This document shows, piece by piece, positions 40,395 to 50,623 of a stretch of 64,000 bases of DNA. The DNA comes from Rhynchopus sp. YZ270_cl-10. Taxonomy: Eukaryota; Euglenozoa; Diplonemea; Diplonemida; Diplonemidae. The translations under genes were made by a program, and so were the position numbers. The notes under the pieces are model-generated. The model was given only the letters and a program-made list of their open reading frames with translations. It searched no databases and had not been told where the DNA came from. Position 1 is the stretch's first letter. Each line of letters begins with the position of its first letter. The stretch covers positions 288,001-352,000 of the forward strand of contig OZ037863.1 of NCBI GenBank assembly GCA_964035575.1, given 5' to 3'.

Positions 40395-41961
40395 ACACGG
40401 CATCCATAAGCCCTTACCAGGACCTACCCTCCTGAGGTAAAAATACCACCACCCACCTCTTACATTAAGCCCTTAATTTTAAGGCACTCTAAAATTAAGG
40501 GCTTAATTTAAGGGCTTAGAGTTCTTACTAAGGGCTTACTAAGGGCTTAGTAAGAAATTAAGGGCTTAATTTAAGGGCTTACAAAGAGCTTACCAAGAGT
40601 GTACTAAGACCATTAGGGGTAGTTTTGGACCTCAGCAAAATTAAAATGCGATAATTGTGAAAAATCACCCAAAATTCCGTCACCCGATCGTCAGAGTGTG
40701 GGGACAAAATGCAACACTTACCGAAAAATTTCTCCAATCGGACAAAAATCCTTCTGAACACCCAAAAAAACACCTTGGTCCACATCCGCTGGGGTCCCGA
40801 GGTGGAATATATGGTTTTACAGCTTTTGGGGTCTAGCGTGGGTCCCAGATGCATTTTGCAACGGGTGTGTGTGTGTGTGTGTGCCTCAACCGTTTCAAAG
40901 TACCCTTTTTTGTACCTGAAAAGGGCACGTGATCCTGTACCTAAGTGCAGTAAAGCCTTCCTTGCGTCCTCCTTCGTGGTTTTGGGTGTTCGCATGTGAG
41001 AATCATTCTCGCATGTAATTCTCGCATCCCGGAGAGAGGATTTTAGCGTTACGTGACCACGGAGAATCGTGCGAGAATCGTGCAAGAATTTTTCGCCAGA
41101 CCAAAATAGTCCGAGAATGCGACTCGCATCTAGTGTATGCCTACACCGGCCAAAAGTCGTCCTAAACTCGCCTAAATTCAGGTGTAAATGATCCCATGGA
41201 TCATGGGGACAAGATGTACCACAATATGGAGCACAAGGCATGGGTAAGGGCTAGATTCGCTGTACAACAACGTACTCGCCATGCCGGTAAATGGCAGACC
41301 CTGCAGGCCACCCCATGTGGATCGAAATGTCCCTCATATTTTCGTAGATGCACTTTTCACAAGGTAAAATCCCTACCAAAAAACCCAAAAAGGCGAGTTT
41401 TTTCTACTCGCCCGCACAGTATGCCTAGGGTAAGTACACTCTTGGTAAGCTCTTTGTAAGCCCTTAAATTAAGCCCTTAATTTCTTACTACCGTAAAAAT
41501 ATTTATTCTGGGCTGTAACTATTCTGAGACAGAAGTATACTGGACCGGAACAAAACTGGAACACTTGGGGTTTTTGGGGGTGTCCCAGTTTTGTTCCGGC
41601 CCAGAACAGTTCTGTTGGGTAGAATTTTTATCCCCATTCCCACCCCACCCAGGTGCATAGTGCATCTTTGGGCAAAAAAAAACTCGTCGCACTCCTCGTT
41701 TTTTTTTTTTGACAAGGCACGGATACCCCCCCAAAACAATGCTGGTACGGAACAAAACTGGAACAATCGATGATTTTTTGGGGTGTTCCAGTTTTGTTCC
41801 GGCCCAGAATAAATATTTTTACGGTAAGCCCTTAGTAAGCTCTTAGTAAGAAACTAAGCCCTTAAATTAAGCCCTTAATTTTAGCTGATCCCAAAATTAA
41901 GGGCTTAAAAAATTAAGAGGTGGAGCTCAAATCCCTTAGTAAGGGCTTATGGATGCCGTGA
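40395..41961. mobile_element. TA-flanked element with long inverted ends, host of a nested element
   Basis: The left end is ACACGGCATCCATAAGCCCT and the right end its near inverse, with TA on both sides. Both terminal regions (to about 40610 and from about 41430) are dense in TAAGCCCTTA/TAAGGGCTTA repeats. The centre (40620-41430) is unique with no domain I can identify, and includes a GT run at 40865-40882. A second element interrupts the right arm. Non-autonomous DNA transposon is the most likely class. Confidence 0.8.
41491..41824. mobile_element. Nested 334-bp TA-flanked MITE
   Basis: The ends are perfect 23-bp inverted repeats starting CCGTAAAAATATTTATTC, flanked by TA. Removing it would restore the TTACTAAGCCCTTAG repeat pattern of the outer element, so it inserted later. 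Inside are two further inverted GGAACAAAACTGGAACA units. Confidence 0.9.
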
Positions 41962-42430
41962 TATAAGTAGTATATAAAGCACGTAGCCCTAAAAAGTACA
42001 AGGACCAAGAACCGACATGAACAGGGACCAAAGAGTCGTGGTGAATTCAAATAATGATCAGTTACCGAGAAACAACCACTGGTCGACAAACACTAGAAAA
42101 GGAAAATCAGCTGAAAAGAAAACGAAAACGTGATATTCTAACTTGTATCTGGCGTAATAAAAAACGGCTCTACAGACGGGGGTGGGGGGGTTTTTTTATT
42201 TCCTTTTGATAATTTGTTAAAATGTGTAGCCCCGTGGGTGGAGCTGTTTGCACAATAATATTGCGCATTTATACCACCAAACATTTTTTTTTACGTTGAT
42301 TTGCGCTGCAAAAGGTTATTAGGGTAGATAAATAAATTTATTTGTTTCTTGTCCGAGACGTTTTGAAATTCTGTACGTACGTACGGAAAAAAATATTAGT
42401 TGGGGAAAAAATGTTGGAAAAAAATCGCTA

Positions 42431-42690
42431 CCATGGGAGCGGGGAAAGCAGAAGGGAGACAACTACATTGATTTCACATGCCTCGTTGATGGTAGGTGTC
42501 ATTAGGGGGGATACGGCGATGTTAGTTCTCAGTTTTTTATAATGTTCTTGTACGTTTAGCGGGTTCGCCACTGCTCCCAGAACGCTTCCACATTTTGCGC
42601 GGATAGCGCCTTGCATGCTTCCGTGGCAGATCTTCTGCACGCTCAGCTCAGCATTTCCGAGGATGTTTCTGGCCTCGCTAAGTCCCGAAG
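42431..42690 (-). CDS. Coding-like fragment, no recognised family
   Basis: About 85 codons are open on the minus strand, ending at a stop at 42428-42430, with balanced codon-like composition that contrasts with the AT-rich flanks. Translation includes EARNILGNAELSVQKIC and GSVLGAVANPLNVQEHYKK, which look like an amphipathic helical protein. An in-frame stop lies just upstream and no splice acceptor is obvious. It may be a gene remnant or a single exon carried by the surrounding block. I do not recognise it. Confidence 0.3.
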
Positions 42691-42964
42691 GTCATCCCTT
42701 CACTGACAAGAAGGAAGCTCACACTTAGCCCTGAATGTTACGGAGCAGGCTTCGTGCCCACTTTTGGAAAGTCTGAAAAATCGTGTTTCGGGACCAAAAA
42801 AAAACACACCTCAAACAGTTGTGCATCAAGGGGTGGAAATAACAGTGTTTTGTGGCATTTCCGGGCTGTGGTGGGGGATATACGGAAAAATGGGCAAAAT
42901 TTTAGTGACTTAAATTTTCACAAAGTATGAACCCATACTCGTAAGCAAGTGGGGTGGCCCGGGG

Positions 42965-43556
42965 GCACGGCGTTTTTTTTTTTTCAAAAATAAAAAAAAT
43001 AAAAAAAAAAAAATCACAAAAAATCACAAAAAAAATAATAGTAAATTATCACGGCAATATAAAAAAAAATCACAAAAAATCACAAAAAATCACCAAAAAG
43101 TCACAAATAATCACGACAATCAAAAAAAAAATCACAAATAATCACAAATAATCACAAATGATCACCAAAAATCACAACAATAAAAAAAAATCACAAATAA
43201 TCACAAAAAGTCACAAATAATCACGGCAATCAAAAAAAAAATCACAAATAATCACAAATGATCACCAAAAATCACAACAATAAAAAAAAAAATCACAAAT
43301 AATCACAAATAATCACAACAATCAAAAAAAAAATCACCAAAAATCACAAATAATCACCAAAAATCACAACAATCAAAAAAATAATCACAAAAAGTCACAA
43401 AATAATCACGGCAATAAAAAAAAAATCACCAAAAATCACCAAAAATCACAAATAATCACCAAAAATCACAACAATCAAAAAAAAAATCACAAAAAGTCAC
43501 AAATAATCACGACAGTAAAAAAAAAATCACAAATAATCACAAATAATCACAAGATT
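42965..43556. repeat. Almost G-free TCAC repeat
   Basis: About 590 bp of variants of AATCACAAA(A/T)AATCAC, alternating with A runs. The plus strand is nearly devoid of G, a strong skew. It ends abruptly in the inverted motif TTTTTTGTGATT, which can pair with the repeats. Confidence 0.9.
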
Positions 43557-44403
43557 TTTTGTGATTCTGTTGCGACCTCTTGTGATTTTCTCCTAAAAAA
43601 AAGAACACAATTTCAGCCGCGCCCACGGGCCACCCCAGCAAGGGTCATTTTCAGGTCTGCAAACCCAACTTCAGATGAAATTGTGTTGTTGACTGGGAAC
43701 AGGTAGCGCCGCAGGCGCACGGTACCCAACTTTTTTCCTTTTTATTTTTTCCCTTTTCTCTGCTTTCTTTTGATTGCGCGAGCCGATTGCTTTCCTCGGT
43801 GGGGTCACAAGTGTGTCTAAAAACACTCTCAAGTACCGCTCAGGTCACAATAAACATTTTTAAAAACAAACATTTTTTTCTGGGAATCTCGAGATTCTGT
43901 ACGTACGGTGGACAAGAAACAAATAAATTTGTTTATCTACCCTTATAAAAAAAGGGATGTGAACATACTTATCGCTAAATATGCCGTTTTTCCCGAAAAA
44001 TTTTAGAATCCCACGCCCAATTTCTTTCTTTTTGGCAAAAAAAAATTTTTCGCGCTTCGCGCGAAAAAGGTCCTTAGAAGCTCAATTCCGGAAACAAATA
44101 CGGGGGGAAGCGACGTTTTCCAACTCCTCCGCCATCAGCAGGAACACCTCCGTTTTCTCTTGAATCTGTGACGCTCGTTGCTGAGAAACAGGGCAACAGC
44201 GCGTTCAAGAATATTCCCCATCTTTTCAGTGTTAAACTCGTGGCGAAGCCACGGTACGCAACATTTCTAAAAAATGCGCTTACAATTGCACCTTTTTTTA
44301 CAGCCAAACTATGTCATGGAAAGGATGTAATGCAAGCTTGCGCCGCAGGCGCATGGTACGCTACTTTTTTTCTTTGCCCTTATCCTTCTTTCTCACTCCC
44401 AAA

Positions 44404-44890
44404 GGTTCTGGCGAAGCCACGGTACGCAACATTTCTTTAAAATGTTGACATAAAATGGCACTTTTGTTGGTAACTATCGTCCCGTTCGGTAAATTTTACT
44501 TCCATATTTTTCTAAAACGAAAGTTTCTAGCGAAGCCACGGTACGCAACATTTCAAAAAATTGCGCTTAAAATCGCCTACTATGTCGCGGGAAGGGTGGG
44601 TTGCAAGCTCGCGCCGCAGGCGCACGGTACGCTACATTTTTCCTTTCACCATGCTGAATCTTCCTTTTCCGGTAAAATAGAAGAAATTTGCGGGTTTGCG
44701 GGTTTACGAGTAAAAATAGAATTCTGTGGGGGGTAGGTGAGAGGTGGGCGGAGCCCCCACTCCTCACCTAACCACCCCAGCCTCAATCCAAAACCCAAAT
44801 TACCACGTATGGACACGTACGGATTCCACCTTTTCAAACAATTCACGTATGGATTTCCATACGTTCCACACGTGGAGCGTAATCCCTGTC
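44404..44890 (+). repeat. Duplicated block with GC clusters, copy 1
   Basis: It matches 49791-50275 in order and orientation: GC-cluster modules, then GGTAGGTGAGAGGTGGG, then CCAAAACCCAAATTACC and ACGTATGGATTTCCATACGT. A further partial module lies just upstream (44235-44370). No gene is inside. Confidence 0.85.
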
Positions 44891-45002
44891 ACCAGAGTCA
44901 CTCAACAACCCTTTTTTGCGGAGCAAAAAATGAAAAAATGGCGCCGCAGGCAAAAAAAATTAAGGTACAGGATGCAACCCAGTTCCCCAGGTGCATATCC
45001 TG

Positions 45003-45655
45003 AAAGGAAATTTATTTCCTGAGGGAAATTTGTTGCCCGAGGAAATTTATTGCCTGAGGCAAATTTATTTCCTGAGGGGAAATTTATTGCCTGAGGGAAA
45101 TTTATTTCCTGGGGCAAATTTATTGCCTGAGGCAAATTTATTGCCTGAGGGAAATTTATTGCCTGAGGGAAATTTATTTCCTGGGGCAAATTTATTGCCT
45201 GAGGCAAATTTATTTCCTGAGGGAAATTTATTTCCCGAGGGGAAATTTATTGCCTGAGGGAAATTTATTGCCTGAGGGAAATTTATTGCCTGAGGGAAAT
45301 TTATTGCCTGAGGGAAATTTATTGCCTGAGGCAAATTTATTTCCCGAGGGAAATGTATTGCCTGAGGGAAATTTATTTCCTGAGGAAATTTATTTCCTGA
45401 GGGAAATTTATTTCCTGGGGCAAATTTATTGCCTGAGGGAAATTTATTTCCTGGGGCAAATTTATTTCCTGAGGGAAATTTATTGCCTGAGGGAAATTTA
45501 TTTCCTGGGGCAAATTTATTTCCTGAGGGAAATTTATTTCCTGGGGCAAATTTATTGCCTGAGGCAAATTTATTTCCTGAGGGAAATTTATTTCCCGAGG
45601 GAAATTTATTTCCCGAGGGGAAATTTATTGCCTGAGGCAAATTTTTTTCCTGGAG
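45003..45655. repeat. 18-bp minisatellite (GAGGGAAATTTATTGCCT)n
   Basis: About 36 copies of an 18-bp unit with two main variants, TTGCCTGAGG and TTTCCTGAGG/TTTCCTGGGG, arranged irregularly. Because 18 is a multiple of three, both strands stay open and produce repeat peptides that I do not consider real. GGAAATTTATTTCC is itself nearly palindromic, so the array can fold. Confidence 0.97.
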
Positions 45656-45902
45656 AAAAATTTTTTCCTGGGTAAAAAAAATTTCTTTCCGGCCGATTTT
45701 TTTCTTTCTTTTGGGGGAAAAAATCGCCACGTACCACGGCTAGTTAGCTACAAGTATGGATGTGAACAACAAAAAAAAAAAAAAAAAAAAGGGAAAAAAG
45801 GGTGGATAGAAATGCAGAATTTGATACAACCAAGTTTTCACAAAAGTTGATTATTTTTTTGCGCGTATTACGTACGTACCAACATGTATGATTGAAGTTG
45901 AC

Positions 45903-46040
45903 TTGAAATACAACAGCCCTTTCATGAACAGTGTACCTTGGTACAATGACCGGGGTGTACCGGGGTGAACCCCCCAACCATCCATTTCTGGTGTACCGGG
46001 GAGGGGGAACCCCAACCATGCAGTCCTCCATCCATTTCGA
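45903..46040 (-). repeat. Hairpin element, family D with extension
   Basis: It contains TTGAAATACAACAGCCCTTT, then CATGAACAGTGTACCTTGG and a longer version of the 3' extension seen at 38670 (ACCGGGGTG...CCATCCATTTCGAGG). The extension appears partly duplicated here. Confidence 0.7.
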
Positions 46041-46219
46041 GGCAGACCCACCTGATTTTTTTCCTTGCGTATAGGCGCGCACAGTCGTGTATAGGACCGT
46101 ATAAGGCAGTATAGGACCGAATATGACCGAAAACGCGCCTGTACGTGGCCTGTACGCGCCTATCCGAGGGGTAAAAATCAGGTTGTAGACATCTAAAAAA
46201 AAACAAAAAAAAAACTTGT

Positions 46220-46252
46220 AAGATGAATGTGCCTCTCGTGCAAAAACATCTT
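46220..46252 (-). repeat. Short hairpin element, family B (best copy)
   Basis: AAGATG pairs perfectly with CATCTT at the base and TGC with GCA around CTCTCGT. It shows that families A and B share the same loop while using different stems. Confidence 0.75.
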
Positions 46253-46370
46253 TTACCATTGTCGCTATCGTGTTGGACCACGCTGTATTTGAACATAGGC
46301 TGTCTTCTCTTCTGTCACAGAGACTGCTGTTCGGGTTTTGATACAAAAGCTGATACAAATAATTTTGATT

Positions 46371-46420
46371 TTAGGACCACTATCGTATGACAGTAGCCAC
46401 GTTTCTTTCACAGGATCTTT
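46371..46420 (-). repeat. Short conserved element, family E
   Basis: TTTAGGACCACTATCGTATG, then AGTAGCCACGTTTCTTTCAC and AGGATC. Relatives lie at 47501 and 60611, all in one orientation, with CTATC/GATAG-type pairing and a conserved TTCACAGGATC end. Confidence 0.6.
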
Positions 46421-47020
46421 CAAAAAAAGAGAGCAAAAAAGAGGAGTAAGCGTTGCAGTTGATCCAAAATAGCAAAAAAACAAAAAACAAAAAAAAAGTT
46501 CGGAAAAGTCGTTCTCCTCATCCTTGATCCAAATGGAATTGCACCTCTTCCTCATTGAATGCAGTAAGAACCAAAGGCGCTTATTCCAGAGAGAGAAAAA
46601 AAAAAAACAGTGCTGTCCCTCATACAACTCACCTATGCTTGTAACCCCTTGTCTGGAACCCTGTAACCCACCACAGTAGTATCGGTGGTTCGGCACAGCC
46701 TGACTTCTTTTTTCCCCATTTTTCCCTTTTCGAAGGGTTTTTGCAGGAAATAGGGTACAGACACGTGTGGAGGAGGAGGCTGGCGTGTGGGGCTCGGATC
46801 GCAATTTTAAGTTTAGAAAAGGGAAAAAAATGGCTAAAGACCGCTATAATTTCTGTATTTTTTGTCAAGTTTTTGGGTCATATCTTCACAGCGGAAACAA
46901 CTGCTAAAGACCGGAAGATGCTGTGCACATGGTGACACACAGATCATGCGTTAACCCATTTTAAACCTTTTATGTGGTTATGCCCAAATCGCAAAAAATG
47001 AAACAACAAAAAGGGGAGAA

Positions 47021-47069
47021 GTTTAAAGTGCTAAACGCCTCACCGTTCATCGGCGGACTCAGGCACTGG
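47021..47069 (-). repeat. Short hairpin element, family C
   Basis: GTTTAAAGTGCTAAACGCCT is followed by CACCGTTCATCGGCGGACTC and AGGCACTGG. It is nearly identical to 38760 in the stem-loop. Confidence 0.7.
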
Positions 47070-47229
47070 TTCCCCGCAAACACAAAACATCGCACATATT
47101 CCCGCATTTTTCTCCCCCCGCATGGATCTTCGCACTTTTTCCAACACGGTTCGTTCACATACCTCGCATCCGTCTGACCTTAGAAAAAATTCGTTTTGTT
47201 TTACCTACCAAAATACCTAAGACCTAAAA

Positions 47230-47470
47230 GTGAAGGTTTGCTAGCGTGCAGACACCCCCCTCTGGGATTCAGGCACGCACCTAGAGCATTTAGCCGCAGT
47301 TTAATCAGGTTTCTTTAAACAGGTTTCTTGTCACTCTAATCGATAGGGGATTGCTCCCCTGAGATCAGTGATCAAAGAGCCTAATGACGGTTGATATATT
47401 CCGGCTTCACCTGTGAAGAGGCTTTCTAAGCCTACCCCATTCGGGGGACCTACGCTTTTCTCCAACAGGT
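47230..47470 (-). ncRNA. Candidate structured RNA with clustered hairpins
   Basis: In about 130 bp (47340-47455) at least four short perfect hairpins follow one another. In minus-strand sense they read CCCC-GAAT-GGGG, AGGCTT-AGA-AAGCCT, CTTCA-CAGG-TGAAG and AGGGGA-GCAA-TCCCCT; the last has a GNRA tetraloop only on this strand. A further GCGTGC/GCACGC stem lies at 47233-47259. No protein frame spans the region and it does not match snRNAs, SRP, RNase P or rRNA as far as I can tell. It may be an unrecognised non-coding RNA or a repeat seen once here. Confidence 0.35.
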
Positions 47471-47500
47471 TTTTCAAAATAAAAAAAAAAAAAAAAAAAT

Positions 47501-47548
47501 GATTAGACTACTAGATAGCAGTCATTTTTCTTCACAGGATCCTTAAAC
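47501..47548 (-). repeat. Short conserved element, family E
   Basis: ATTAGACTACTAGATAGCAG is followed by TTTTTCTTCACAGGATCCTT, matching 60611 closely. Confidence 0.65.
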
Positions 47549-47906
47549 AATGTTTTTTTAAAAACCCCATACCCCTAGCAGTTGCAGGGAATTCGTAAGA
47601 ATTCCGCAGACAAAAAAAAGCGCTTTTTTTGTTTGATTATACTACTATCACAATCCTTCCGCAGACGCAAAGAAAAAAATTTTGAAAAAAGGTGTCGTTT
47701 GAGAAAAAACAAACAAACGGACGCGCTGTGTGAAAAACGAGTGTTTCTCTGCGCGTGATATTTTGTGGGGAAGAATAAAACATTATGAAAAAAGCTCGTT
47801 GCGTTCCCACTATCGTTTCCGCTGCGCTCTCACTAGCGTTCCCACTCCATTCGGTTTTCTCTTACTTAGAAAAAAGAAAAATGGGGGGAAAGAAAGGGGG
47901 GCTTGA

Positions 47907-47940
47907 AAGATGGAATGCGCCTCATTGTGCACACATCTAG
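47907..47940 (-). repeat. Short hairpin element, family B
   Basis: AAGATGGAATGCGCCTCATT is followed by GTGCACACATCT; AGATG/CATCT and TGCGC/GTGCA pair. Confidence 0.65.
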
Positions 47941-48090
47941 AAGAAGAAGAAAAAATTCAAAATTATAAGATACACTAAAAACAAACTCTTAGCAGAGCGA
48001 GACGACGTACTTTGAAACCCAATTTTTTTCTCTCTTTTTGGGAGGGTGCTTCAGGGTATACCATACTATGCATACGGCCCGAGTCGGGCA

Positions 48091-48266
48091 AAATAGAAAC
48101 TTAACACTCATCACACGATAAAACCCATGGGAGAGGTTGTGAAACGCACACACCTCGACCTGGTTTGGTGAGGAGTTGGATCTGCAGCGCGGTTCGTCCC
48201 TAGAACCGCAAAAGTGTGTTCAAAGTGCGTTGTTTCTATTTCCTCCTTCATTTCATGAGGTGGCAG
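48091..48266 (+). repeat. SINE-like dispersed repeat, copy 2
   Basis: Direct match to 1124-1290. This copy keeps the upstream TGGTGAGGAGTTGG stretch that resembles an A box and the GCGGTTC/GAACCGC hairpin. Confidence 0.6.
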
Positions 48267-48274
48267 AAAAATAC

Positions 48275-48390
48275 TCCCGAATAAATACTCCAGACTGAGT
48301 CTGGACTGACTCACTCAGCCTGGACTCAGTCCGGTAAATATAACTCATCCAAAACTCAGGCTGAGTCGGCCCGACTCAGCCCGTATGGAT
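48275..48390. repeat. ACTCAG/CTGAGT palindrome cluster
   Basis: CCAGACTGAGTCTGG, ACTCAGCCTGGACTCAGTCC and GGCTGAGTCGGCCCGACTCA form nested inverted repeats, partly related to the AGTCGGGCCG decamers. Confidence 0.7.
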
Positions 48391-48928
48391 AGTATGGGAT
48401 AAGTCTTCAGATGTTTTGTCTCTCCCTCTGTTGCAAAGGTTTGTTTGTTGTGAGTCGTGGAAGAAGAAAAGAAAAGAAAATTTTTTGTTTAAATGATTCG
48501 CTTAGTCACCTTTTAAACAGAGGGTTATATAGAAGGGGTGGCTGTTATTTAGAAAACCTGTAACATGATGTCCAACATATACGAAATTCACAGAGAATAC
48601 CACACAAAGACAACAAACACACAAGAACCGCAGAACAAAACAAAGCAAGAAAATGAACACAGATAGAATTTTTTGAAAAGCCCATATTTAGTGGACTGTG
48701 ATAAATTTGCCAAAAATAATGCATAATCCACATCGCAATACACCCTATGTTGTGATATGTATATTATCTGGGCAATTTAGCAACAGCCACTTATCCATAT
48801 GGGGGCTTTCTTCCCCCCCCCTCTCGCCATTCTGTTGCCCCTCGCACAATATTTCGCGGATGGCTACCATATACCTCTCCAACGGAGGGTGCACACAACT
48901 GAGGTCGTTAAGACAGTTGACAAAAGAA

Positions 48929-48975
48929 GTTGGCAGTGCAAAACGCCTCACCGTTCAATCGGCGGACGCATTGCA
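48929..48975 (-). repeat. Short hairpin element, family C
   Basis: TTGGCAGTGCAAAACGCCTC is followed by ACCGTTCAATCGGCGGACGC. It resembles 38760 with one extra base in the loop. A diverged family D copy starts nine bases later at about 48984. Confidence 0.7.
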
Positions 48976-49193
48976 AACTGTTGCCTTGAAATACAACAGA
49001 CCTCCATTACAGTACAAAAAAAAAAGAAACAATAAACCGTCCGACACCTTCTGCGAATGCATGCGGGTCTTTCCCCAACATTAATTATTGATGGACAATA
49101 AGGCTGCTAGGTTGCTGTCTTTTTTTTTTCGCACTGCAGAAGGTAGCAGGACGGCTTCCTCTCAGGCAAAACCACCACCACCACCACCACATA

Positions 49194-49326
49194 ATGGTGG
49201 CAGTATTGTGATGGGAGCCCATTGGAATACGCAAAATACACCAAAATACACATATTGTGATGTATTTTGATGTATTTTTTTTGCGTATTCCAATGGGCTC
49301 CGCTCCCATCACAATACTGCCACCAA
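49194..49326. mobile_element. TA-flanked palindromic MITE, copy 3
   Basis: ATGGTGGCAGTATTGTGATG at the left, near-inverse at the right, TA on both sides. It belongs with 12516 and 23690. The right arm has a 5-bp duplication (CTCCG) absent from the left. Confidence 0.85.
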
Positions 49327-49790
49327 TACCACCACCCCCCCTTCCCCCCCATGACACTATCTTTGAAGAAAAATAGTCCAAAATATATTCTTTCGTAGGA
49401 AATGACCACCTCAAACATCGTGATTTTTCTTTATTTTTTTCCCCATTCTAAGGGAAATATGTGGAGTAGAGAGAGAAGAGATGAATAAATAAAATGAGTG
49501 GAAAAAAAAAAAAAAAAAGAAGAAGAAGAAGCAGGGTTCTAGCTCAGAAGAAAAAAAAAAGAAACGGAAAAGGTGGCTCAAAAAAATAATTTTTGCGCTT
49601 CGCGCGCAGGGATTACGCAGCTCCCCCAAAAATAAAAAAAGTACGTATGGATTTTCAACACGTACAATTCTAAGCAAAAACAATTAAAAACCGCGCGCGC
49701 TTCGCGCGCGCTCTCCCTGGCAAAGTTGGTTGAGAAGGGTTGTGAAAGTTCGAAGAACTGGAGAAATCATCAGTCATGGCATCCAAATGT

Positions 49791-50275
49791 TCCTGGCGAA
49801 GCCACGGTACGCAACATTTTTAAAAAATCTTGACATAAAATGGCACTTTCGTTGGTAACTATGGTCCAGTTCCGTAAACTTTACTTCCATATTTTGCTAA
49901 AACGAAAGTTTCTGGCGAAGCCACGGTACGCAACATTTCTAAAAATTGCGCTTAAAATTGCCTATTATGTCATGGGAAGGGTGTATTGCAATCTAGCGCC
50001 GCAGGCGCACGGTACGCTACTTTTTTCTTTCGCCATGCTGCATGCTCCTTTTCCGGTAAAATAGAAAATTGTCACCTACAAATAGAATTCTGTAGGGGGT
50101 AGGTGAGAGGTGGGGGCGGAGCCCCACTCCTCACCTACCCCACCCCAGCCCCAATCCAAAACCCAAATTACCTACGAATGGACACGTATGGACACGTATG
50201 GATTCCACCTTTTCAAAAACAATTCACGTATGGATTTCCATACGTTCCACACGTGGAGCGTAATCCCTGTTCGCG
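49791..50275 (+). repeat. Duplicated block with GC clusters, copy 2
   Basis: Direct partner of 44404-44890, with two GGCGAAGCCACGGTACGCAA motifs, one GCGCCGCAGGCGCACGGTAC and the ACGTATGGA tail. The tail here has an extra tandem ACGTATGGAC. Confidence 0.85.
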
Positions 50276-50502
50276 CGGAAAAATTGACCACGCCAAGTCG
50301 CTGTTTTTAACAGCAAAGGGGACTGGCTGACGACACTGAGGACCTCCTTGGCCAACCGGTTTTTTGCACCGTGTAAAAAAAACCCAAAAAAAAATCCCAA
50401 AAAAAAAAAAAAAAGCAACGGAAAAGGTGGGCCACCTTTTCCGTTCTACTGAGCTAGGACCCTGGAAGAAGGGAACACAACACAACGTGATCATCTTTTT
50501 TC

Positions 50503-50533
<31 letters not shown>

Positions 50534-50623
50534 AACAAAAAAAAAATGATATTACCTCTCTCTAGCTTAGGACGTACCCACATTTGCTAAAAAAAAATCA
50601 TTCCTTTTTTTTTCTCTCTCCTC

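Larger units (their letters stand above)
42318..43947. mobile_element. Block bounded by inverted repeats (unknown element)
   Basis: AGGGTAGATAAATAAATTTA near 42321 and its near inverse near 43921-43942 are 35-40-bp inverted repeats, followed inside by TTCTGTACGTACG in both arms. Between them lie a GC-richer coding-like fragment, an inverted copy of a dispersed repeat, and a 590-bp TCAC repeat. No target duplication or transposase is clear. Confidence 0.5.
45656..50623. other. Gene-free repeat-rich spacer
   Basis: No host gene is supported. Besides the separately listed elements it holds a TATAGG-CGCGC palindrome near 46070-46160, simple A/T runs, and single AGTCGGGC units. A 350-bp stretch before the next gene (50276-50623) is mainly poly-A and shows an inverted AACGGAAAAGGTGG/CCACCTTTTCCGTT pair. 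Confidence 0.5.

Noticed and set aside
42965-43556. Possible CRISPR-like array of TCAC repeats
   Set aside because: Units vary in length without fixed spacers, and the genome is eukaryotic. It is a degenerate simple repeat.
45003-45730. Repeat proteins on both strands of the 18-bp array
   Set aside because: The 18-bp unit is divisible by three, so all stop-free frames persist; there is no independent sign of coding.
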